Part shown: one piece after another, positions 1 to 5,634 of the stretch
How positions within the stretch are numbered: the stretch's first letter is position 1
Layout: each line of letters begins with the position of its first letter
Assembly (NCBI GenBank): GCA_029266795.1
Contig: JAQSWE010000185.1
Coordinates: 1 to 6,599, forward strand
Reading direction: 5' to 3'
DNA: 6,599 nucleotides
Source of the DNA: Alphaproteobacteria bacterium
GTDB lineage: Bacteria; Pseudomonadota; Alphaproteobacteria; Micavibrionales; UBA2020
Notes under the pieces: generated by a model
The model's database searches: none
The model's input: only the letters and a program-made list of their open reading frames with translations
What the model was told of the DNA's origin: nothing
Translations under genes and position numbers: made by a program

Positions 1-92
1 AGGGCTTGTTTTCGTTCTTTTTACCATTAGTTCATGTGAAGCGTGTATTCTGGAAGGGAAAGACGCAGACGTTATATAAAAGGATACGTTCG

Positions 93-959
93 ATGCAATT
101 CCGCCTGACCCATGCTGTCATCGCGCTCGGCCTTTTGACCGCCGCCGCGCCCGCCTTTGCCGCCGCAGGGGTGACGCCGCCTGCTGCCGCCGTGAAATCG
201 GATGACGCGCTGGTCGGCCACAAGGCGCTCTACGACTTCCGCCTGACCTCTGTGCAGTCGGGCGCGGGCATCAGCGATATTCGCGGCAAGATGTATTACG
301 AGCAGGATGACAACTGCGAGGCCTGGACGACCGACCACCGCTTCAACGTCGAATACCAGTATCCCGAACGCCGCCCCGTCGAAAACACCAGCCACTATGT
401 CGCCTTTGAATCAAAAGACGCGCGCCAGTTTTACTATTCGTCGGAGCGCGAGGAAAACGGCTTCACCATCGAGCAGCTGCGCGGCGCGGTGAAACCGAAT
501 GCCGACGGCACGGCCAAGGCCGATTTTTCACGCCCCGATGATTTGTCGTTTGACCTGCCCAAAGGTTATTTGCTGCCCACGCAGCACACGACCGAAGTCA
601 TCAAGCATGCGCGCGCCGGGGACAAGTTCTTTACCGCCGTCATGTTCGACGGCACCGATGCCGACGGCCCCGTGGAAATCAACGCCTTCATCGGCAAGAA
701 ACTGACGCCTGACGAGATCAAGAAAATCGCCGCTGATAACCCGAAGATTGACGCCGGCATCGTGAACGGCGACGCATGGCGCGTGCGCATGGCGGTCTTC
801 CCGCTCAAGGAAGAAAAAGGCATGTCGCCCACCTATGAAATGGACCTGATCCTGCACAGCAACGGTATCGTCAGCTGGTCGCTGGTCGATTACCATGCCT
901 TCAAGGTCGAACAAAAACTCCTCGCGCTGGAAAAGCTGCCGGTCCGCAAATGTAATTAA
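93..959 (+). CDS. eipB: EipB-like periplasmic envelope integrity protein (DUF1849)
   Basis: I recognise this 288-residue protein as the EipB/DUF1849 family, whose Brucella member is a periplasmic beta-spiral protein needed for envelope integrity. Residues 1-24 form a Sec signal peptide with a hydrophobic core (ALGLLTAAAP) and an AFA-A cleavage site. The mature part opens with VGHKALYDFRL, typical of the family. Two cysteines, C75 (DDNC) and C287 in the last residues (RKCN), sit where EipB has its conserved disulfide. The ATG at 93 is chosen because AAAAGGA lies 8 bases upstream. A TTG at 6 keeps the frame open but would place 29 basic and hydrophobic residues before the signal peptide. Length fits the family. 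The gene ends by overlapping the convergent SEL1 lipoprotein gene by 4 bp, with no terminator between. Family call is strong; the role is by homology. Confidence 0.88.
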   Translation: MQFRLTHAVIALGLLTAAAPAFAAAGVTPPAAAVKSDDALVGHKALYDFRLTSVQSGAGISDIRGKMYYEQDDNCEAWTTDHRFNVEYQYPERRPVENTSHYVAFESKDARQFYYSSEREENGFTIEQLRGAVKPNADGTAKADFSRPDDLSFDLPKGYLLPTQHTTEVIKHARAGDKFFTAVMFDGTDADGPVEINAFIGKKLTPDEIKKIAADNPKIDAGIVNGDAWRVRMAVFPLKEEKGMSPTYEMDLILHSNGIVSWSLVDYHAFKVEQKLLALEKLPVRKCN

Positions 960-1255
960 GGGGTAACGGGGGCGGGGCAACTCGCCTGCTTTTCCGCCAG
1001 CTTGTCCTTTGCCGCGGCATGGCCCTGCGCTGCTGCCTTGCACCACCATTCAACCGCCTGCGCCGTGTCATAAAACCCGCCATCGCCGCAGCAATAGCTG
1101 TTGCCCAGCAGGAATTGCGCCTCGGCATCCCCTGTATCCGCGCTTTCCTGCAGCGTCACGCGGTTCGAATTGTCGTATGAAATGCGCGTGTCCCATTTTT
1201 TGGTGGAACATCCGGCGACCGACAGGCAGATAAACAGGACAGGCCAGAACTTCAT
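956..1255 (-). CDS. small SEL1-repeat lipoprotein
   Basis: This encodes a 99-residue secreted lipoprotein. The N-terminus MKFWPVLFICLSVAGC is a type II signal peptide with lipobox VAGC, lipidated at C16. Serine at +2 suggests outer-membrane sorting. Residues about 44-88 match one SEL1 (TPR-like) repeat: AEAQ, LGNSYCCGDGG, then AVEWWCKAAAQGHAAA. Four further cysteines (C55, C56, C72, C93) suggest disulfides in the periplasm. The ATG at 1255 is preceded by GGAAG with 5 bases between. The frame stays open far upstream (to about 2059) across the response regulator gene, but that is antisense shadow because the lipoprotein signal fixes the start. A single SEL1 repeat usually mediates protein contacts. 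Its tail-to-tail position against eipB hints at a shared envelope role, which is inference. Confidence 0.82.
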   Translation of the reverse strand: MKFWPVLFICLSVAGCSTKKWDTRISYDNSNRVTLQESADTGDAEAQFLLGNSYCCGDGGFYDTAQAVEWWCKAAAQGHAAAKDKLAEKQASCPAPVTP

Positions 1256-1273
1256 CGAATCTTCCACTTGGTT

Positions 1274-1282
1274 TGCTATGAT
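1274..1282 (+). promoter_or_regulatory. candidate extended -10 promoter for the response regulator (leaderless)
   Basis: TGC-TATGAT is an extended -10 (TGn plus 5 of 6 consensus bases) ending 6 bases before the response regulator ATG. Initiation about 7 bases downstream would fall on the A of that ATG, giving a leaderless mRNA. This fits the absence of any Shine-Dalgarno sequence. No convincing -35 is visible, so an activator, possibly the regulator itself, may be required. Confidence 0.4.
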
Positions 1283-1288
1283 GCCTTT

Positions 1289-1945
1289 ATGCGCATCCTG
1301 ATTGTAGAAGACGACAAGGATATTGCCAAGCAGCTCTCCGCCTTTTTGACGCAGACGGGGTTTTTGCCGCATGTGGCGATGACGGGCGAGGAAGGGCATT
1401 ATCAGGGCGATGTCGAAAATTTCGACCTCGTGCTGCTGGATATCGGCCTGCCCGACCGCGACGGTTTTTCCGTACTGGAGGAATGGCGCAAGAGCGGGCG
1501 CAACATGCCCGTCATCATCGTCTCCGCCCGCAGTCACAAGATGGAAAAAATCCGTGGGCTGAAGGCAGGCGCGGATGATTACATTACCAAGCCTTACGAC
1601 CTGGAAGAACTGGTCGCGCGCATCCATGCGAATATCCGCCGCCACAAGGGGCAGGCAGGGGCTGAGCAGCGCGCAGGCAATGTCGTGTTCGACGGCTTCG
1701 GCGGCAAAGTCACGGTTGACGGGATTGCCGCCAACCTCACGCGCATCGAATTCCGCATCCTGCAATGCCTGTTCATGAAGCAGGGCAAGACGCTGACTGC
1801 GACTGCCATTTCCGAACATGCCTATGAAGATTTCGACCACGACTCCAGCATCATCGCGCGGCATATCTCCAACATCCGCAAGAAACTCGGCGCAGGCATT
1901 ATCGTGACCGACAGCAACCGGGGCTATTATGTTCCGCAAGAATAG
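1289..1945 (+). CDS. OmpR/PhoB-family response regulator, PhoP/FeuP-like
   Basis: This 218-residue DNA-binding response regulator has an N-terminal receiver (1-115) and a C-terminal winged helix (about 125-218). Receiver landmarks are the acidic pair D8/D9, phospho-acceptor D51 (LLDIGLPDRDGF), S79 in the switch position, and K101 in ITKPYD. The stretch GEEGHYQGD and the GLPDRDGFSVLEEWR segment resemble PhoP and rhizobial FeuP rather than PhoB. The wing ends with RGYYVPQE. The start at 1289 gives the canonical MRILIVEDD. A TTG at 1268 would only add seven residues outside the domain. There is no ribosome binding site, see the extended -10 just upstream. The sensor kinase gene begins 17 bases before this stop, so the two are translationally coupled and should be a cognate pair. 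Targets are unknown; envelope genes nearby are plausible. Confidence 0.9.
   Translation: MRILIVEDDKDIAKQLSAFLTQTGFLPHVAMTGEEGHYQGDVENFDLVLLDIGLPDRDGFSVLEEWRKSGRNMPVIIVSARSHKMEKIRGLKAGADDYITKPYDLEELVARIHANIRRHKGQAGAEQRAGNVVFDGFGGKVTVDGIAANLTRIEFRILQCLFMKQGKTLTATAISEHAYEDFDHDSSIIARHISNIRKKLGAGIIVTDSNRGYYVPQE
1301..1329 (-). promoter_or_regulatory. candidate sigma-70 promoter for the SEL1 lipoprotein gene
   Basis: Reading the minus strand, TTGGCA (1329-1324) and TACAAT (1306-1301) are separated by exactly 17 bases, matching 10 of 12 consensus positions. Transcription would begin near 1294, giving a leader of about 39 bases before the lipoprotein ATG. The elements lie inside the response regulator coding sequence, so codon constraint could have produced the match by chance. 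Confidence 0.42.
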
Positions 1946-3215
1946 CCTGATCTTTCGCATCTCGCTGCTCGGCGCGGCGATCACCGCGCTGGCGATCACC
2001 GTCATGGGGGTGGCAGTGATCTGGATTTTTACGCTTTCCGCACAGCGCATCCTCGACAATCACTTGATGGCGTATGCGGATATCATCGTTAGCCGTGTCC
2101 GGATTAATGGTGCGGTAAGCTTGCAGGATGACGCGGGCTTGCTGGACAAACTGCCGCGCTATTGGCAGGTCAGCGAAAACGGCCAGCCGCTATTCCGCTC
2201 GGCGAATCTTGCAGAAGCCATGCCCCTCAAAGCGGAAGACGTGCAAGCGCCGCAGCGCGTCGAATGGAAAAGCGCGGCAGCGCAGGATATCGTCGCCGTG
2301 CAATCCACCTTCCTGTTTCCGCAGGGGCGCAAAATAACGCTCACCAGCGGCCTCGACCGTGCGGTCGCCGAAGCCTATCGCGCGCAGGAGCGTGACGAAC
2401 TGGTGAAGCCGCTGATCCGCGTGCTGGCGGCGGGGGCGGCGTTGCTGGCGGCGGTCACGATACTGCTCCTCTGGCTCGCGCTCCGCCCGCTCGCGCGCAT
2501 CCGCCATGCGCTGCGCCAGGTGCGCGACGGCAAGGCTTCGCGGCTGGCGGGCGATTACCCCGCCGAAATTGCCGACCTTGCAGACGACATCAACCGGCTG
2601 CTCGATTACAGCGCCGGCACGGTGGCGCGCCACCGCGACTATGCGGGCAATCTTGCGCATTCACTGAAAACCCCGCTGACCGTCATCGCGAATGAAACAG
2701 ATATTAAAGTTGTGCGCGACAAGCTGCGCGGCGTCAGCGAGATTATCGACCGCAGCCTTGCCCGTACTCATGCCTCGGGAGCGGCGAATATACTGGGCGC
2801 GCGCACGCCGGTGCTTCCCGTGTTGCAGGATATTGCTGAAGGATTCGGCAAGCTCTACGCCAAGCAAGTCGACATAGTTTTTCCCGCAGACGTCATTTTT
2901 GCGGGCGACCGCGCCGACTTGTTCGAAATCGCGGGCAGCATCATCGAGAATGCCTGCAAATTCTCCAGAAGCCGCGTGTCTATCACGGGCGGCACCGATT
3001 CCATTATTGTGGACGATGACGGCCCCGGCATCGCGGCGGAGATGCGCGAACATGTGCTGGCGCGCGGCGCAAGGCTCGACGAATCAACGGCGGGCACGGG
3101 CATCGGCCTTGCCGTTGCGCGCGACGTGGCGGCTTTATATAACGGGACGCTGCAATTCGAAACATCGCCGCTGGGCGGGCTCAAGGCGCTGATAAAACTT
3201 CCTCTTTCGCGTTGA
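1929..3215 (+). CDS. PhoQ/FeuQ-like membrane sensor histidine kinase
   Basis: This 428-residue inner-membrane kinase is the probable partner of the overlapping response regulator. TM1 spans about 12-36, a periplasmic sensor of roughly 125 residues follows, and TM2 spans about 163-184, leading into a HAMP-like segment (LRPLARIRHAL). The phosphorylated H244 lies in NLAHSLKTPL, the form of H box found in PhoQ-type kinases rather than the common HELRTPL. The ATPase domain shows an N box with N341 (IIENACKFSRSRV), G1 motif DDDGPGI (about 362-368) and G2 motif GTGIGLAVARDVA (from 389). All catalytic motifs are present, so it should be active. The sensor region has no recognisable named domain, so the ligand is unknown. 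The ATG at 1929 overlaps the regulator's end. PhoQ/FeuQ assignment is by motif resemblance. Confidence 0.88.
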   Translation: MFRKNSLIFRISLLGAAITALAITVMGVAVIWIFTLSAQRILDNHLMAYADIIVSRVRINGAVSLQDDAGLLDKLPRYWQVSENGQPLFRSANLAEAMPLKAEDVQAPQRVEWKSAAAQDIVAVQSTFLFPQGRKITLTSGLDRAVAEAYRAQERDELVKPLIRVLAAGAALLAAVTILLLWLALRPLARIRHALRQVRDGKASRLAGDYPAEIADLADDINRLLDYSAGTVARHRDYAGNLAHSLKTPLTVIANETDIKVVRDKLRGVSEIIDRSLARTHASGAANILGARTPVLPVLQDIAEGFGKLYAKQVDIVFPADVIFAGDRADLFEIAGSIIENACKFSRSRVSITGGTDSIIVDDDGPGIAAEMREHVLARGARLDESTAGTGIGLAVARDVAALYNGTLQFETSPLGGLKALIKLPLSR

Positions 3216-3221
3216 ATTTTC

Positions 3222-3251
3222 GCGGAAGGCCGCTTTCTACGCCGCTTCCGC
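3222..3251 (+). terminator. weak hairpin after the sensor kinase gene
   Basis: GCGGAAG (3222-3228) can pair with CTTCCGC (3245-3251) around a 16-base loop. An alternative shorter stem, GCGG-AAGG-CCGC (3222-3233), is followed by TTTCT. Neither has a solid T-run, so this may attenuate rather than stop transcription into the downstream lipoprotein gene. Confidence 0.3.
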
Positions 3252-3269
3252 CAGCTTTGATAAAGTCGA

Positions 3270-3292
3270 CTTATGCTTGAAACATAAGGAGG
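3270..3292 (+). promoter_or_regulatory. palindrome overlapping a strong ribosome binding site
   Basis: CTTATG (3270-3275) and CATAAG (3283-3288) form a perfect inverted repeat with a 7-base spacer. The right arm runs into AAGGAGG (3286-3292), a near-perfect Shine-Dalgarno sequence 5 bases before the ATG at 3298. The Shine-Dalgarno sequence is certain enough to fix the start. The palindrome could be a protein operator or an RNA hairpin that masks ribosome binding; both are inference. Confidence 0.5.
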
Positions 3293-3297
3293 CTTAC

Positions 3298-4149
3298 ATG
3301 AAAAAACTCATCACCATCACCCTGTTGTCGATCGCCCTTGCGGGCTGTTCGCACAAGACACAAACCACGTCCGGCCGCGAATATCTGGCGCAATACAGCC
3401 AAGTCCCTGTCAGCGAAGGGAGCAGCGTCGTGAGGGCGGACGGCACCAAGGAACGCCTGAAATCAATCGACGAGCGTGTGCGCGATGCAGCCGCCGTCGA
3501 GCCTGTCCTGAAATTTCCCGCACGCATCGGCATCGCCCGCATCACCGATGGCGCTCTCACGAATATGCCGCCGGAAGAAGCGGCAAGCTGGGACGCGCTT
3601 TGCACCAAACTGGGGCCCGGTTTCGGCGAATGCGTGCCTGTCAGCCCGATGATCGCGCGCATGGTCAGCAGCGGCGAAAGATACAGCGACTCGCTCAACA
3701 CTGTCGTTGATACGATCCGTCTTGGTGCCGCGCGACAGCATCTCGACGCGGTATTGGTCTATGAAGTCCTCAGCCGTGAAAGCAGCCACAAGAACATCCT
3801 TGCGGTCGCCAACCTCTCCATCATTGGCGGCTATGTGCTGCCGTCGCAGACGCATGACGCGGTGGGGTTGGGGAATGCGCTGCTGATCGATGTCGTGCAG
3901 GCCTATCCCTATGGCACCCTCTCGACCACTGTCGACAAGGAAAGCCGCGTATCATCGTCATGGGGCTGGGGGTCTGATTACAAAGCTGGCGAAAAGCTGG
4001 CTGACAAGATCAAGGCGCAGGCGGCAAAACAATTGGCCGACGAAGCCTATGACATGTTCAATAAGCTCCGCAACGAACTCGGCTGGGCGCATCAGGCTCA
4101 GGCGGGGCGTCTGGAAGCCGAAAAAACCGCCAACCGCAAAAAGCACTAG
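3298..4149 (+). CDS. outer-membrane lipoprotein of unknown function
   Basis: This encodes a 283-residue lipoprotein. MKKLITITLLSIALAGC is a type II signal with lipobox LAGC (C17), and serine at +2 favours the outer membrane. Mature C102 and C112 could form a disulfide. The middle reads as an alternating alpha/beta domain: ARIGIARI (75-82), a helical stretch ending in VSPMIARM, then LGAARQHLDAVLVYEV (142-157), a hydrophobic strand pair around LSIIGGYVLP (173-182), and LLIDVVQAYPYGTL (195-208). This order recalls the family called rhombotarget lipoprotein, but no GlyGly-CTERM tail is present, so I do not assign it. The C-terminus (about 230-283) is charged and helical. ATG 3298 is set by AAGGAGG 5 bases upstream. 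The gene follows the kinase by 82 bp and has its own terminator, so it may be co-transcribed with or controlled by the two-component system. Confidence 0.8.
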   Translation: MKKLITITLLSIALAGCSHKTQTTSGREYLAQYSQVPVSEGSSVVRADGTKERLKSIDERVRDAAAVEPVLKFPARIGIARITDGALTNMPPEEAASWDALCTKLGPGFGECVPVSPMIARMVSSGERYSDSLNTVVDTIRLGAARQHLDAVLVYEVLSRESSHKNILAVANLSIIGGYVLPSQTHDAVGLGNALLIDVVQAYPYGTLSTTVDKESRVSSSWGWGSDYKAGEKLADKIKAQAAKQLADEAYDMFNKLRNELGWAHQAQAGRLEAEKTANRKKH

Positions 4150-4171
4150 GAAAAATACCGTAAGGGGTAGG

Positions 4172-4208
4172 GAGCCGGTGGTTATGTAAACCATCGGCTC
4201 TTTTCTTT
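4172..4208 (+). terminator. strong Rho-independent terminator
   Basis: A 12-bp stem pairs 4172-4183 with 4189-4200, starting GAGCCG and ending CGGCTC with one G-T pair, around a 5-base loop. It is followed by TTTTCTTT. It closes the lipoprotein transcription unit and insulates it from the divK promoter. Confidence 0.9.
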
Positions 4209-4222
4209 AATTAGACCGCTTC

Positions 4223-4255
4223 TTAATAATTTGTTAACCTCTGGCCACGTATAAC
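4223..4255 (+). promoter_or_regulatory. CtrA box and -10 of the divK promoter
   Basis: TTAA (4223-4226), seven bases, then TTAAC (4234-4238) is an exact match to the CtrA recognition motif TTAA-N7-TTAAC. A -10 element TATAAC (4250-4255) begins 16 bases after the first T of the second half-site, so the box covers the -35 region, as in promoters activated by CtrA. The start of transcription would be near 4262. In Caulobacter, divK is under CtrA control, which fits. CtrA itself is not in the window. Confidence 0.8.
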
Positions 4256-4280
4256 AGGCGATAGCGCATTTGGAGCACCT

Positions 4281-4649
4281 ATGAAAAAGAAGGTCATGAT
4301 CGTCGAGGATAACGAGCTTAATATGAAGCTCTTCGACGACCTGCTCGGCGCGCATGGTTATGACACGATCAAGACGCGCGACGGCACCAAGGTCATGGAT
4401 CTGGCCCGCCAGCACCGCCCAGACCTGATTGTGATGGATATCCAGCTGCCCGAAGTCTCCGGCCTCGACGTCACCAAATGGCTGAAAAGCGACGAGGAGC
4501 TGAAATCGATTCCCGTCATCGCCGTCACCGCCTTCGCCATGAAAGGCGACGAGGAAAAGATCCGGCAGGGCGGCTGCGAGGATTATGTGTCGAAACCCAT
4601 TTCGATCATCGACTTCATGAAAACCGTGCAGAAATATCTCGAAAAGTAA
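4281..4649 (+). CDS. divK: DivK cell-cycle single-domain response regulator
   Basis: This 122-residue protein is a stand-alone receiver, clearly DivK. It has the family opening KKVMIVEDNELNMKLF and the stretches MDIQLPEVSGLDVTKWLK and VTAFAMKGDEEKIRQGGCE. Acidic residues E9/D10, phospho-acceptor D53, T83 and K105 are all present, so phosphorylation should be normal. In Caulobacter, DivK is phosphorylated by DivJ, dephosphorylated by PleC, and through DivL/CckA lowers CtrA activity. It acts in the cytoplasm and at the cell poles. GGAG lies 5 bases before the ATG. The CtrA box upstream suggests a negative feedback loop: CtrA raises DivK, which in turn reduces CtrA. pleD follows after 124 bp, the conserved order. 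Confidence 0.95.
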   Translation: MKKKVMIVEDNELNMKLFDDLLGAHGYDTIKTRDGTKVMDLARQHRPDLIVMDIQLPEVSGLDVTKWLKSDEELKSIPVIAVTAFAMKGDEEKIRQGGCEDYVSKPISIIDFMKTVQKYLEK

Positions 4650-4681
4650 CAGTATTCGCCCTTGGCCCAACTGTTTGTGAC

Positions 4682-4715
4682 TTAAGGCTTTTATAACCTT
4701 AAAGCTTCGTTTAAC
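4682..4715 (+). promoter_or_regulatory. degenerate CtrA-like half-sites upstream of pleD
   Basis: The 124-bp divK-pleD gap holds two near-matches to the CtrA motif: TTAA-N7-ATAAC (4682-4697, one mismatch) and TTAA-N8-TTAAC (4699-4715, spacer one base too long). TTAAGG (4682-4687) and CCTTAA (4697-4702) also form an inverted repeat. A loose -10, TAGGGT, lies at 4725-4730. This may be a weak or partly decayed promoter for pleD. There is no clear terminator after divK, so read-through is likely too. Confidence 0.4.
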
Positions 4716-4773
4716 ATTTGCCTGTAGGGTAAATGTAAGGCCTTCCTTGCCACTCCGAGAATAAAAACAGAAC

Positions 4774-5634
4774 ATGACCGCACGCGTACTCGTCGTCGAT
4801 GACATCCTCCCGAACGTCAAGCTGCTCGAAGCCAAGCTGAGCGGCGAGTATTTTGACGTGCTGACCGCAACCTCCGGCGCGGAAGGCATCCAGAAGGCCG
4901 AGACGATGAGCCCCGACATCATCCTGCTCGATGTGATGATGCCCGGCATGGATGGTTTCGAAACATGCCAGCGCCTGAAGGCGAACCCCGCGACCGCGCA
5001 TATCCCCGTCGTGATGGTGACCGCGCTGACCGATGCGACCGACCGCGTGCGCGGCCTTGAATCCGGCGCCGACGATTTCCTGTCGAAACCCGTCAACGAT
5101 GTGGCGCTGATGGCGCGCGTGCGTTCGCTCGTCCGCCTGAAAATGACGGTCGATGAATGGCGCATCCGCGAAAACACCGCAAATCAATTCGGCTTCGTCG
5201 GCAACAAGGGCACATTCCTGGCCGAGCCGTCGGAAAAAGCGCGCGTGATGGTGATCGAGGACAAATCTTTCGAGAGCGACAAGTTCGTCGAGACGCTGAA
5301 GCGCGACGATGACACGGTCATGGCCGTGCGTTCGGGCGAACAGGCGATCGCCATGGCGCAGCAGAACGAATTCGACATCATCACCGTCAGCCTCAACCTC
5401 GCTGGTGAAGACGGCTTGCGCCTGTGCTCGCATCTCCGCTCGAACGAACGCACGCGCGCCGTGCCGCTGCTGATGGTCGGCGAGGAAGGCGATATGAAAC
5501 GCATCGCGCAGGGCCTCGAGATCGGCGCGCATGACTATATTTTACGGCCCGTGGACAGGAACGAGCTGCTGGCGCGCGTGCGCACGCAGATCCGCCGCAC
5601 ACCCATGGCCACCAAGTCGGCGACGAAGTGCTGA
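4774..5634 (+). CDS. pleD: PleD N-terminal fragment: two receiver domains
   Basis: The intact 5' open frame gives 286 residues, of which 1-275 are PleD and 276-286 are out-of-frame residues after the deletion. REC1 (1-120) has D9/D10, phospho-acceptor D53 (LLDVMMPGMDGF), T83 and K105 (LSKPVND). REC2 (about 156-272) keeps the fold (VMVIEDKS, ILRPVDRNELLARVR) but has serine at 206 where a phospho-acceptor aspartate would sit. That is normal for PleD, whose second receiver is a dimerisation adaptor. The ATG at 4774 gives the canonical MTARVLVVDDI start; only weak GAGA about 14 bases upstream resembles a ribosome site. If translated, the product would be a phosphorylatable dimerising receiver pair without an output domain. 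Confidence 0.8.
   Translation: MTARVLVVDDILPNVKLLEAKLSGEYFDVLTATSGAEGIQKAETMSPDIILLDVMMPGMDGFETCQRLKANPATAHIPVVMVTALTDATDRVRGLESGADDFLSKPVNDVALMARVRSLVRLKMTVDEWRIRENTANQFGFVGNKGTFLAEPSEKARVMVIEDKSFESDKFVETLKRDDDTVMAVRSGEQAIAMAQQNEFDIITVSLNLAGEDGLRLCSHLRSNERTRAVPLLMVGEEGDMKRIAQGLEIGAHDYILRPVDRNELLARVRTQIRRTPMATKSATKC

Noticed and set aside
72..79. TATATAA as a -10 for eipB
   Set aside because: No -35-like hexamer lies 16-18 bases upstream, and it would place the start on top of the ribosome binding site.
6..92. Upstream TTG start for eipB adding 29 residues
   Set aside because: The added residues would sit before a normal signal peptide, and ATG 93 has a good ribosome site.
956..2059. A 367-codon open frame on the minus strand extending the SEL1 lipoprotein upstream
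   Set aside because: Most of it is antisense to the well-supported response regulator gene. The lipoprotein signal peptide and a GGAAG ribosome site fix the true start at 1255.
3257..3285. TTGATA with a possible -10 for the 3298 lipoprotein gene
   Set aside because: The element at the right spacing (AAACAT) is poor, and the transcript would begin at or after the Shine-Dalgarno sequence.
4182..5177. A 331-codon minus-strand open frame across divK and pleD
   Set aside because: It mirrors conserved receiver domains on the plus strand and has no recognisable domain itself; a GC-rich shadow frame.
4711..5532. A 273-codon minus-strand open frame opposite the PleD receivers
   Set aside because: Antisense of conserved receiver coding sequence with a His/Arg/Asp-rich composition typical of a shadow frame.
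5596..5634. Simple one-base sequencing frameshift in pleD
   Set aside because: About 65 expected residues are absent from every frame at the junction, so a single indel does not explain it.
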